A stretch of 20,095 bases of DNA from Actinomycetes bacterium. GTDB lineage: Bacteria; Actinomycetota; CALGFH01. A program made the translations under genes and the position numbers. The notes beneath the pieces were generated by a model that saw only the letters and a list, made by a program, of their open reading frames with translations, was not told the DNA's origin and searched no databases. The stretch covers positions 1 to 20,095 of the forward strand of contig JASLBL010000716.1 in assembly GCA_030146615.1 (NCBI GenBank). The letters run 5' to 3'. This document shows, piece by piece, positions 1-6,646 of the stretch. The first letter of the stretch is position 1. Every line of letters begins with the position of its first letter.

Positions 1-139
1 CATCCAGGTGCCTGGAGGGGGTAACTCCCACGATGCCGTACGGGCTCACCTCGGCCACCTTCGGGACGCGTCCTGAGCGCAAGGTGGCGACGGGTAGGAC
101 GCTCTTGGCACGACCGGTAGGCGAGCGCCGGCTGGTCAT
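1..139 (-). CDS. Start of an unidentified protein, truncated by the window edge
   Basis: An ATG at 139 on the minus strand opens a frame that stays open for 46 codons to the window edge. Its ATG overlaps the TGA stop of the beta-helix protein gene upstream by four bases (ATGA), the usual sign of translational coupling within an operon. The visible residues begin MTSRRSPTGRAKSV and include a VAEVSPYGIVGV stretch; no family is recognised. The N-terminus is basic, with no clear signal peptide or membrane helix so far. It may be a real gene co-transcribed with its neighbour or a chance open frame; the overlap is the main argument for it. Confidence 0.42.
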   Translation of the reverse strand, partial: MTSRRSPTGRAKSVLPVATLRSGRVPKVAEVSPYGIVGVTPSRHLD

Positions 140-1443
140 GCTGCCGGGAAGGCCTGATCGACCCCGCCCGAGGGAACGCCGGCCAACCGGGCAGGTGTGG
201 ACAGCCAGCTCCACCACCGCTCGGTGGCCTGCCCTGGTCCCGTGTAGCCGTATCCAGGCGAGGCGTAGCCGATTCCTATGCTGCCCTTCGGCACATAATC
301 ACCTCCGGGAGGAATGCCGGAATAAACGCGCCCGGCCGCGCTGTCCTCGAAATTCCGCACGGCCGGCCGACCGTTGACGTTCGTGGCCTTGTCGAGATAG
401 TAGGCATAAGTTCCAGTCGAGTCGGCGGCGATCTGCGGTTCGTAGTCGGGATCCCGGTCTACCGTCCACTCCTTGTTCTGAAAACTTCCCTTGAAGGTGG
501 CAGTGGAAGCGAGAGGGTGGTGTCTGTGCCAGACGGTGCCGTCCTCGAGAAAGAGCTGCGGGCTCTCATACCTGTACCATCCCCAACCGCTGTGGCCATA
601 GTAGGTCTTGCCGTCATCGGCCGCCACGTACGAGACGGCCTCGGTGTTGACCCGACGGAAGAAATACTTCTTGTCGTGTACGGGTGGGTCCTCGGGCGGG
701 TTCCAGCGCAACCAGAAATGCTGGTACCCACTGTGGCCGGTAAACCTGTCGATCCTGATCTCCTTGGCTCCCCCAAAGGGCTGCAGTAGGTCGGGGTGGC
801 TCCCCTTGCCGTCATAGGCATTCAGGTCGGCCAGGTCGTCGTAGCCCCGTGCGACAACCCTCTCGATGCGTACATTCTGAATCTGAACGATGGCGCTGGG
901 GGTGGCGAGATTGATGCCTTCGGTGAGGTCCGGCCCATCGGCGTACCAACCTTCTATGTGGAGTATCCGGCCACTGACCTCGCCGCCGTCGTCGCGGAAG
1001 GTGATACAGCGCCGGCTCAAGGCCGAGGCGCCATAGCCTCGATCCGGGATATGGCAGTGGCCTCCTATCGTCACGATGTTGCGTCCGCCGCGAACGTCGG
1101 TGTGGCCTTTAATGGGAGTAGAGGGAGGGATCAGGCGGTAATTCTTGTCGTCGTCGAGTTCAAGTGTGCCACCGCCCGCGGAGAGGGTGACGGAGGTGTA
1201 ACCAGAGTAGCTGGGATAACCCGGGGGGGCCCAAGTCAGAGCCTGAGAAACCCCACCACGGGAAATCAGGTACACACTGCCTGCAACCAGCAAGAGCAGC
1301 AACAAGAGCAAAGCGGGTTTACGTCGTTGTTGTCGCCGCCACCAGCGGGCGGGGCCGAGAAGGATGCCCCCTCTATCAGGCAATAGGCGCAACTTGCCGA
1401 CCGAAGTGTCGGTATCGTTACTTCGGCGCACAGACGGCAGCAA
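136..1443 (-). CDS. Membrane-anchored right-handed beta-helix-like protein
   Basis: This 435-residue protein has a basic N-terminus, then one strongly hydrophobic helix at about residues 43-61 (a run of leucines followed by VAGSVYLIS), so it is probably a type II anchored or secreted protein. After the helix come short beta-strand-rich repeats such as GRILHIEGWYADG, VQIQNVRIERVVARGYDD and KEIRIDRFTGHSGYQHFWLRW, the pattern of pectate-lyase-like parallel beta-helices; the aromatic, Gly-rich C-terminus is less clear. A polysaccharide-binding or cleaving role is inferred from the fold only, and no catalytic residues can be assigned. The longest frame starts with TTG at 1443 without a convincing ribosome binding site; a GTG at codon 5 or a later start is possible. 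Base composition looks less GC-rich than the right half of the window. The stop overlaps the next minus-strand gene by ATGA. Confidence 0.72.
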   Translation of the reverse strand: MLPSVRRSNDTDTSVGKLRLLPDRGGILLGPARWWRRQQRRKPALLLLLLLLVAGSVYLISRGGVSQALTWAPPGYPSYSGYTSVTLSAGGGTLELDDDKNYRLIPPSTPIKGHTDVRGGRNIVTIGGHCHIPDRGYGASALSRRCITFRDDGGEVSGRILHIEGWYADGPDLTEGINLATPSAIVQIQNVRIERVVARGYDDLADLNAYDGKGSHPDLLQPFGGAKEIRIDRFTGHSGYQHFWLRWNPPEDPPVHDKKYFFRRVNTEAVSYVAADDGKTYYGHSGWGWYRYESPQLFLEDGTVWHRHHPLASTATFKGSFQNKEWTVDRDPDYEPQIAADSTGTYAYYLDKATNVNGRPAVRNFEDSAAGRVYSGIPPGGDYVPKGSIGIGYASPGYGYTGPGQATERWWSWLSTPARLAGVPSGGVDQAFPAA

Positions 1444-1770
1444 TGCGCAGTCTATAGGGCTTCAACCTTGGTCCCGAGGCGCCAGCCATTAGAGATGAAA
1501 CTATCAGATGCCGACCTGCCTTTTCGAGCCTTCGTGATAGGAGGACCTGGACCCTCGTCGGGCAGGGGGACAGATTGGATAGTCGGCAGGTGATGGTCCC
1601 CCGCGGCAGCGAGCCCGGCCAGGTGACCCTCCGGGGCCGGTGGGTGTGGGTGCGCCGACCCCGGATCCGTACCGCCGACGGTACCGGCGAGGTGACGGTG
1701 CCGGCTACCAGGCGTTTGCCTCGACCGACCTGATAGATCAGCTGGCGCTGGAACGGATGCTGTCCAGGCG
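1444..1770. other. Stretch without a recognisable intact gene
   Basis: Between the beta-helix gene and the IS630 remnant no frame on either strand reads like a conserved protein. The open frames here are high-GC chance frames. Part of this DNA may be the badly decayed 5' two thirds of the IS630 transposase, but I cannot align it by eye. Confidence 0.4.
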
Positions 1771-2132
1771 ATGCGCACCGAGCCGTACGCCTCGGCGACG
1801 CGCGTGTTTGGGTGGTCGACAACGGTAGCTCCCACCGTGGGCGGGCATCGATCCAGCGGCTGGAGGGCGAGGGAGCCAACCTGCGCCTGGTCCACCTGCC
1901 CGTGCACGCCTCTTGGCTGAACCAGGTGGAGATCTACTTCTCCGTCATCCAACCCAAGGTGCCGGCACCCAACGACTTCCTCGACCTTGGCGAGGTCGCC
2001 CAGCGCCCACTCGGCTTCCAGCGCCGCTACCAGCAGACCGCGGTGCCGTTCGGCTGGCGCTTCACCCGCGCCGATCTCACCAAGCTGCTCCGCCGGCTGG
2101 ATGAGCACGAGCGGCGTGCCACTGCGGCATGA
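1771..2132 (+). pseudogene. IS630-family transposase, C-terminal remnant with a frameshift
   Basis: Codons 1812-2132 encode the C-terminal part of an IS630/Tc1-type DDE transposase: VVDNGSSHRG contains the second catalytic Asp, and HLPVHASWLNQVEIYFSVIQ contains the Asn/Glu block of the third catalytic motif, followed by PNDF and the terminal FGWRFTRADLTKLLRRLDEHE. Just upstream, a different frame reads MRTEPYASATRVF, which normally precedes the DNGSSHRG motif directly. The join needs one extra base near 1807-1811 (TTTGGG instead of TTTTGGG), so the gene carries a single-base deletion. The N-terminal helix-turn-helix region and first catalytic Asp are not found, so the element is dead. The copy ends in TGA at 2130-2132, just before a sequence that recurs at 3007-3048. 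Confidence 0.85.
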
Positions 2133-2162
2133 CCACCCGCACGAGCTTCCTACGGCAGTAAG
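2123..2162 (+). repeat. IS630 3' end, copy 1
   Basis: The segment running from GCGGCATGACCACC to TTCCTACGGCAGTAAG covers the last codons and stop of the IS630 remnant and the bases after it. A near-identical segment with a few substitutions and small insertions occurs at 3007-3048. It is most simply the right end of an IS630-family element. Confidence 0.6.
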
Positions 2163-2211
2163 CTTCGTCGGTGTCTGGACGGTGGCGCTTCCAGCCGAGG
2201 GTTCCCCGCGC

Positions 2212-2883
2212 ATGACCGTGTCGCCGGCGCGACCTGGCGCGGGAACGGTCGTGGGCGCGGGCTGCTGGATCCTGACGGTCGCCTACCTGCTCGTCCAGCC
2301 CGTGGTGGCCGCAGCCTGGCCGACCCCCTACGACGTCAGCGTCAACTCCATCAGTGACCTCGGCGTCACCAGGTGCGGGTCCTATCCGCAGCTCGACGAC
2401 CGGGTGGTCGACGCGTGCTCACCCCGGCACGCACTGATGAACACGGTGTTCGTGCTGGTCGGCGTCCTGACCAGCGCCGGTGCGGTGCTCACGCGCGGTG
2501 TCTGGCCTAGAGGCCTGGCCGCCTTGGTGGGGGTGGCGTTGGTCGTGCTGGCCGGTGTCGGAGGGATCCTGGTGGGCTTGGCACCTGCCAACGTCAACCT
2601 GGCAGCCCACGCCGCCGGCGCGCTGCTCCAGGTGCCCGGCGCCGTCGGCCCGCTGCTGCTGGGCGTGGCCGCCTGGCGCGCGCAGCGCGGGGTCGCGGCC
2701 TTCTCCCTGCTGTGCGGGGTCGTCGGGTCGGCCGCCTGCGTGCTGTACTTCAGCGGGAGCGACCTTGGGTTGGGCCCCGGCGTGATGGAGCATCTGGCCT
2801 TCGACCCACTGACGGTCTGGACGACCGTGCTGGGCGCCGTCTTGCTTGGGCGCTGGCTGGCGGCGCGCCGCAGCGGCCGCTGA
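2212..2883 (+). CDS. DUF998 family integral membrane protein
   Basis: This 223-residue protein has about six hydrophobic helices (roughly 12-35, 78-97, 100-120, 127-147, 152-173 and 195-215) and the two hallmarks of DUF998 proteins: NSISDLG at residues 45-51 and SPRHALMN at 70-77, on either side of the loop between the first two helices. No enzymatic role is established for the family. I chose the ATG at 2212; the same frame runs open upstream through the IS630 remnant, but that part reads as antisense-like sequence. No strong Shine-Dalgarno is present. The gene sits alone between two IS630 3' ends in the same orientation, so it may have been carried or captured by IS activity. It appears intact. 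Confidence 0.82.
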   Translation: MTVSPARPGAGTVVGAGCWILTVAYLLVQPVVAAAWPTPYDVSVNSISDLGVTRCGSYPQLDDRVVDACSPRHALMNTVFVLVGVLTSAGAVLTRGVWPRGLAALVGVALVVLAGVGGILVGLAPANVNLAAHAAGALLQVPGAVGPLLLGVAAWRAQRGVAAFSLLCGVVGSAACVLYFSGSDLGLGPGVMEHLAFDPLTVWTTVLGAVLLGRWLAARRSGR

Positions 2884-2894
2884 GCCGGGACGGG

Positions 2895-3045
2895 TGTCGC
2901 CGGAGGAGCTTGCTTGCCTGCTCAGGCTGTCGTGCCTGGCGTGGCGCTTCACCAACGATGATCTCGCCGACGCCTGCGCCGACCCGGCGACCCGACCCAC
3001 ACCCATGCCGCATGACCACCACGCACGAATTTCCATACGGCAGCA
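2895..3045 (+). pseudogene. Second IS630-family transposase C-terminal remnant
   Basis: A plus-strand frame reads LSCLAWRFTNDDLADACADP, which matches the end of the first IS630 remnant (FGWRFTRADLTKLLRRL) in sequence and position relative to the conserved 3' end at 3007-3048. Only the last 40 or so codons remain and the frame is degraded before the stop. It is a second partial copy of the same or a closely related element, in the same orientation. Confidence 0.6.
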
Positions 3046-3048
3046 CTA
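3007..3048 (+). repeat. IS630 3' end, copy 2
   Basis: GCCGCATGACCACCACGCAC followed by GAATTTCCATACGGCAGCAC repeats the segment at 2123-2162 with a few substitutions and small insertions. Together the two copies bracket the DUF998 gene as direct repeats. Confidence 0.6.
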
Positions 3049-3114
3049 AGGGTCCCGAGAACGTTACGGCCTTCGTTCGATACGACCAGGTGTGGCCGCC
3101 GTAGGGTGCTTCAC

Positions 3115-3495
3115 ATCAAATGCGTTGTGTTGGCAGAGGCCAGCCGGACGCCGGTGAACTGACGGTTCGGTGGGGGATGGCGCAGGCGAGGGGCAGGACC
3201 GCGAGGAACGAGTAAGAGAGATCGCGACCCATGCGCCGAGCGGGGTGTCGAGGGCGAGGGCGGGGCCGCCGACGGAGGCGGCCGTGAGGCCCACAACGGG
3301 ATGGTGGACAGGGCGACCAGGCCCTGACGACGCGGGTCCAGCGGGGCCCTCGTCCGGAGAGCGCGTCGCCGCTGAGCATGCCGATGACCGAGACCCGATG
3401 GCGCCGAGGCCGATGCCGTCCTTGAGCAGGGATTCCATGGCGCCGGGGCGGCTGAGCAGGACGCTGGCGAACACAGCGTGCCAGGGCCAGCGAGC
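3115..3495 (-). pseudogene. Frameshifted remnant of a small membrane protein
   Basis: No single frame is coding here, but a coherent hydrophobic protein appears if the minus strand is read through successive frames: WHAVFASVLLSRPGAMESLL then GIGLGAIG in one frame, IGMLSGDALSGRGPRWTRVV in the next, QGLVALSTIPLW in the third, VGLTAASVGGPALALDTPLG then AWVAISL back in the first, and LSYSFLAVLPLACAIPHR in the second. Together these would make about 120 residues with roughly four membrane segments. The repeated single-base shifts indicate a decayed gene. The family is not recognised. Chance is possible, since high-GC DNA gives hydrophobic-looking frames easily. Confidence 0.42.
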
Positions 3496-3551
3496 ACCAC
3501 CCGGTGCGGCTGCCGGTCCGGCGGAGGTGCTCGACCCGGGGAAGCTCGCGG

Positions 3552-4862
3552 CTACCGGGAGGTGACGGTCACCGTCGAGGACGACACGTTGCCCGCGGCG
3601 TCGGTCGCCTCGGCCCTGAGGGCATAGGTCACCCCAGAGCGGTTGGGGACCGTCCAGGTGCAGGCGTAGGGCGCGAACGGGCTGACGCAGGTCAGCGAAC
3701 CGTTGACGTAGAAGGCCACCTTGGTGATACCCGAGCTGTCGGACGCCGTGGCCTTGATCGTGACCGTGGCACGCCGTTGGACCCTCGCACCGTGTGCCGG
3801 CTGGGTGATCGTGACGGTCGGCCGGATGGTATCGGCAGCCGGCTGGGTGGGGAAGCTCCGGTAGTAGAACAGTGGGCCCGCCTCCCCTGGGGCGGCTCCC
3901 TCGGAGAAGATGAACTGGGTCGACACGAACCCTCGGCTGCCTCCGGGCAGCGTGAGCTCGGTGTAGGTCCCATTGCCGAACGAAGTGCTGCCGCCGTCGG
4001 TGTGGAGCTCGAGCCGGGTCAGCGCGTTGGCGGTCCGGTCGAACAGATAGGGCCGCCAGGTCCCGAAGTCGTTCTTTCTGTCCTGGGCCTCGACCAGCGA
4101 GTATGGCCTGCCCTGGTAGCGGAGGGCGTCGCGGTCGCCGACATTGCCGCCGATCGTTCCCAGATTGGTGAACAGGGTGTTCAGGTTGGCGTCGGTCTGG
4201 GTCTTCCAGCTGGAGAAGTTGGTCAGCGTCCCGACCGCCTGGCGATCGACGTCGCACCCCTTGAAGTAGTGGAACCCCACGTTGATGATCGAGTGGTCCA
4301 GATCGGGATGCAGGGTGGCGGCGTAGATGTTGGGGGTTCCCTCGTTGCAGGCAGACAGCGTCCGGTTCACCGCCACCGATCGGTCCTCGACACCGGCCAG
4401 CAGGGCGTTCAGGTTCGGATAGTGCTGGAACGCCAGGCAGCTGCCCGAGCCGCCGCAGAATGCACCCCGTCCCGTCTTCTCATACGCCACCAGGAAGCCG
4501 CCGTCGGAGAGCTCGGCGATGGTCGGCTGGGAGGCGTCGTTCTCCAGCGTGGCCGCGTAGTGCCAGTGGAGGAGGTCGGTCGACGTGGCCAGCCGAACCT
4601 TGAAGACCCCGCTGATCAGGTGATGGTAGACGGCCAGATAGCCCTTGCCTGGCGGGGCGGGGACGATCTTGGCCGTGTCCATCCCCACGCCCTGGTCGTC
4701 GGTCGTGCCATAGCGGCGCCCGTCCGCGGTCCTGACGTCCTCGAGCGAGGCCGCCAGTTCCGGCGAGGCGGCAGCGTGGGGCATGTCCATCAGCATCCCG
4801 GTCCCAAGCAGCAGGCACACGGCAAGGATTGATCCGGCCAACCGTGCTGGCAAGCTTCCCAC
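3552..4862 (-). CDS. Secreted beta-propeller protein with C-terminal Ig-like domain
   Basis: This 436-residue protein starts with a signal peptide (basic MGSLPARLAG, hydrophobic ILAVCLLLGTGML, likely cleavage near HAAAS, residues 29-33). Residues about 40-335 contain blades such as GYLAVYHHLISGVFKVRLA, STDLLHWHYAATL and ASQPTIAELSDGGFLVAYE, the pattern of five-bladed propellers in GH43/GH32-like sugar-binding or glycosidase proteins. From about residue 345 an Ig-like module follows (RPTVTITQPAHGARV ... VAFYVNGS ... TDAAGNVSSSTVTVTSR), like bacterial Ig domains that space or anchor surface enzymes. Cysteines in FCGGSGSC may form a disulphide. The GTG at 4862 is preceded only by a weak AAGG. 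The gene begins about 80 bases from the IS5-type element, so its native promoter may be displaced. Catalytic activity cannot be confirmed by eye; it may be a lectin-like protein. Confidence 0.78.
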   Translation of the reverse strand: MGSLPARLAGSILAVCLLLGTGMLMDMPHAAASPELAASLEDVRTADGRRYGTTDDQGVGMDTAKIVPAPPGKGYLAVYHHLISGVFKVRLATSTDLLHWHYAATLENDASQPTIAELSDGGFLVAYEKTGRGAFCGGSGSCLAFQHYPNLNALLAGVEDRSVAVNRTLSACNEGTPNIYAATLHPDLDHSIINVGFHYFKGCDVDRQAVGTLTNFSSWKTQTDANLNTLFTNLGTIGGNVGDRDALRYQGRPYSLVEAQDRKNDFGTWRPYLFDRTANALTRLELHTDGGSTSFGNGTYTELTLPGGSRGFVSTQFIFSEGAAPGEAGPLFYYRSFPTQPAADTIRPTVTITQPAHGARVQRRATVTIKATASDSSGITKVAFYVNGSLTCVSPFAPYACTWTVPNRSGVTYALRAEATDAAGNVSSSTVTVTSR

Positions 4863-4874
4863 CTTGCGTCAACG
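4862..4874 (+). repeat. 13-bp direct repeat flanking the IS5 element, left copy
   Basis: CCTTGCGTCAACG occurs here and again at 5772-5784, outside the IS5 element on both sides. It overlaps the start codon of the propeller gene. The sequence after each copy is also loosely alike (TCGCGG and CGCTC blocks). It is too long, and too unequally spaced from the IS ends, for a normal IS5 target duplication. Confidence 0.5.
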
Positions 4875-4967
4875 AGCACTGGGGCTGTCGCGGCGCTCGG
4901 AGGCCGCGGCCCGGGATGCTCTCACAACGGTCAAGAACCCCGAGCCTCCTAGCCGATCGCTATCCGT

Positions 4968-5384
4968 ATGCGGGACCAGCTGTGGGCGCTGGTGGAGCCG
5001 TTGCTGCCGGCGCCGCCTCGCCCGCCGTACGGCGGCCGGCACCGCACCATCTCAGATCGCAACTGCTTCGCCGCGATCGTGTTCATGGCCCGCACCTCCA
5101 CCCCGTGGCGGCTACTGCCCGCTCGAGAGCTCGGCTGCGGTTCGCCGGCGACATGCTGGCGCCGCCTAACGGAGTGGGCGAAGGCCGGCGTGTTCGACGC
5201 CTTGCATCTCGAGGTCCTGGACCGGCTGGGCGAGCAAGGCCGGCTGGACTGGTCGCGGGCCAGTGTGGACACCATGAGCGTGTGGGCCAGGCGTGGGGGG
5301 ACCAGGTGGACGCAATCCTGTCGATCGTGGCAAGCCCGGGAGCCAAGCTCCACCTGGTCTGCGACGGTGGTGGGCTGCCACTGA
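4968..5384 (+). CDS. IS5-family transposase, first frame (OrfA)
   Basis: This frame encodes the N-terminal half of the transposase: QLWALVEPLLPAPPRPPYGG is the usual start of this group, followed by a degenerate DUF4096-like DNA-binding region (RNCFAAIVFMARTSTPWRLL, CWRRLTEWAKAGVFDALH) and the first catalytic Asp at residue 101 in SVDTMSV. The conserved sequence then leaves this frame at the G6 run at 5295-5300 and continues in the -1 frame; the residues after about 110 are out-of-frame tail. It could be an authentic OrfA of a programmed-frameshift element or half of a mutated gene. Confidence 0.72.
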   Translation: MRDQLWALVEPLLPAPPRPPYGGRHRTISDRNCFAAIVFMARTSTPWRLLPARELGCGSPATCWRRLTEWAKAGVFDALHLEVLDRLGEQGRLDWSRASVDTMSVWARRGGTRWTQSCRSWQAREPSSTWSATVVGCH

Positions 5385-5749
5385 CCGCGGCCGTCACCGC
5401 CGCCAACGTCAACGACACCATCATGTTCCAGGCGGTCCTCGACGACGTCCCGCCGATCCGTACGCCGTCGGGCCGTCGGCGCACCCGACCGGGCATGGTC
5501 CACGCCGACAAGGCATACGACAGCGGCGCGAACCGAGCGTACCTGCGGCGTCGTGGGATCAGACCGCGAATCGCCCGGCGTGGGGTGGAGTCGTCGGTGC
5601 GGCTTGGGCGCCGCCGCTGGAGGATCGAGCGGGCGTTGTCGTGGCTGAGCTGCTTCAGGCGCCTGCAGGTGTGGTGGGACCGCGATGCGGGACGGTGGTT
5701 TGCGTTCGTGCTGCTGGCCTGTGCGGTTGTCTGCTTCAACCGGCTCTGA
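5300..5749 (+). CDS. IS5-family transposase, second frame (OrfB), catalytic half
   Basis: In the frame -1 to OrfA, the conserved transposase core continues: GAKLHLVCDGGGLPLTAAVT, NVNDTIMFQAVLDDVPPIRT, the second catalytic Asp in HADKAYDSGANRAYLRRRGI, and the third acidic residue in RWRIERALSWLSCFRRLQV, ending FVLLACAVVCFNRL. All three DDE residues therefore survive if both frames are fused. The 5' boundary is set at the G6 run; no independent strong start is visible. The first 13 residues (DQVDAILSIVASP) look wrong for the family, while the third frame there reads GRNPVDRGKPGS, the usual sequence. One lost base near 5308-5313 and one extra C near 5343-5346 would explain this as a compensated double indel. 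Confidence 0.7.
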   Translation, partial: DQVDAILSIVASPGAKLHLVCDGGGLPLTAAVTAANVNDTIMFQAVLDDVPPIRTPSGRRRTRPGMVHADKAYDSGANRAYLRRRGIRPRIARRGVESSVRLGRRRWRIERALSWLSCFRRLQVWWDRDAGRWFAFVLLACAVVCFNRL

Positions 5750-5771
5750 CCGGCCACAGAGGCGCCACGAC

Positions 5772-5784
5772 GCCTTGCGTCAAC
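5772..5784 (+). repeat. 13-bp direct repeat flanking the IS5 element, right copy
   Basis: This is the second perfect copy of CCTTGCGTCAACG, only 6 bases outside the right end of the IS5 element. Confidence 0.5.
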
Positions 5785-5835
5785 GCTTCTTCGCGGGGCG
5801 CGCTCCGGCCGCTCGGAACGTGGGCGGCAACTGAC

Positions 5836-6555
5836 TCAGTGCGTGCTGCTTGATCTGGAGGACCGCCGCCGGCGCTGGGTGCGGGGCGGCATCGGTGTGC
5901 GGTCGGTGGGCTCGCCGGGAGTCGGCGCCGGGAGCTGGGCCATGATCTGGAGGCCGCGGTCGTTCTTCCCATCGGGGGAGAGATCCTTCCATCCCTGGAC
6001 CTCCGCTAGGGTCCGCTCGGCCCAGTCGTCGACGGTGGTGAGGAGGCTGATGAAGAAGTCGACGGCGTGGGCGCGGATGTAGACCTGGTCTTGCAGCGCC
6101 GCCCGGCCGTCCAGGAACTCCTGTTTCACGGCGCCGCCGAAGGCCAGCATCTCCTGGGCGTCGTCGCGTACCTGCTCCAAGGTGGCCACGAGCTGCTCTT
6201 TGGTCCCCAGCGGGGCGATGAAGAGCCGGATCATGGCCTCGAAGTCCATCGCGAACGGCGACACCGGGGTGTCGAGCCACTCGCGCAGGGTCTGCCGCCC
6301 TTGTTCGGTGATCGAGTACACCGTCCGCGGCCGTTTCCCGACGTACTCGCGCCTGGCTGCGACCAGCCCCATGGCGTCCAGCCGCTTGACCTCGCGGTAG
6401 ATCGCGCTTTCGGCCCGCGGCCAGACGTAGCGGAAGTAGCGCACCCGCTGGCGGGCCAGCTCATAGGTGGACCACGGGTGCACGGCCAGCTGGGCCAGGA
6501 CGGCGTACGAGGTCGTCGTCAGGCCTGACGGCGCATCATCCATAGCGCTTGACAT
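5836..6555 (-). CDS. PadR family transcriptional regulator
   Basis: This 239-residue protein has the PadR winged helix at residues about 12-90: TTTSYAVLAQLAVHPWSTYE, then WPRAESAIYREVKRLDAMGL (recognition region) and RPRTVYSITEQGRQTLREWL (wing and start of the dimerisation part). A long alpha-helical C-terminal region follows (about 100-200), then a Pro/Arg-rich tail. PadR proteins are mostly repressors that respond to small aromatic or toxic ligands. The first ATG (6555) lies inside one arm of the inverted repeat at 6554-6595, with GGAG only one base away; the ATG at 6543 (residue 5) has that GGAG 13 bases upstream and may be the true start. The gene is divergent from the FAD oxidoreductase, which it probably controls along with itself. 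Confidence 0.9.
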   Translation of the reverse strand: MSSAMDDAPSGLTTTSYAVLAQLAVHPWSTYELARQRVRYFRYVWPRAESAIYREVKRLDAMGLVAARREYVGKRPRTVYSITEQGRQTLREWLDTPVSPFAMDFEAMIRLFIAPLGTKEQLVATLEQVRDDAQEMLAFGGAVKQEFLDGRAALQDQVYIRAHAVDFFISLLTTVDDWAERTLAEVQGWKDLSPDGKNDRGLQIMAQLPAPTPGEPTDRTPMPPRTQRRRRSSRSSSTH

Positions 6556-6578
6556 ACTCCAAACGCAAGCATTAGGTT
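6549..6578 (+). promoter_or_regulatory. Putative promoter of the FAD oxidoreductase gene
   Basis: A consensus -35, TTGACA (6549-6554), is followed after 18 bases by TAGGTT (6573-6578), or after 17 by TTAGGT, as a weaker -10. Transcription would start near 6585, leaving a leader of about 60 bases before the ATG at 6647. It sits inside the inverted repeat region. Confidence 0.5.
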
Positions 6579-6595
6579 ACTGGCGTTTGGAGTAT
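6554..6595. promoter_or_regulatory. Perfect 13-bp inverted repeat, probable PadR operator
   Basis: ATACTCCAAACGC (6554-6566) and its exact complement GCGTTTGGAGTAT (6583-6595) are separated by 16 bases in the gap between padR-type and FAD oxidoreductase genes. The left arm overlaps the first possible start codon of the regulator and the last base of the plus-strand -35; the right arm overlaps the minus-strand -10. Occupancy would block both promoters, as expected for autoregulation plus control of the divergent target. The assignment to this PadR protein is inferred from position. Confidence 0.75.
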
Positions 6596-6620
6596 ACCGA
6601 CGAGGCGGGTCCGGGGACAA
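6591..6620 (-). promoter_or_regulatory. Putative promoter of the PadR regulator gene
   Basis: On the minus strand TTGTCC and TATACT are separated by 18 bases. The TATACT -10 (complement of 6591-6596) overlaps the right operator arm, which fits autoregulation. Confidence 0.45.
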
Positions 6621-6646
6621 CCGACCGGCTTGGAGGAGGCCCTGTC

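Larger units (their letters stand above)
4942..5765 (+). mobile_element. IS5-family insertion sequence (IS427-like), about 0.82 kb
   Basis: The element is defined by a transposase in two overlapping frames (4968-5749) and by imperfect terminal inverted repeats: GAGCCTCCTAGCCGATC at 4942-4958 against the complement of 5748-5765, which reads GCGCCTCTGTGGCCGGTC (about 13 of 18 positions agree with one gap). The length fits the IS427 subgroup, in which the transposase is made by frameshifting. The ends are approximate because no clean target-site duplication is visible next to them. Confidence 0.6.

Noticed and set aside
3064..4832. Long open frames on both strands overlapping the propeller gene
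   Set aside because: They lack domain signatures and signal peptide; the minus-strand 3552-4862 frame has both. Only the 3115-3495 part was kept, as a frameshifted remnant.
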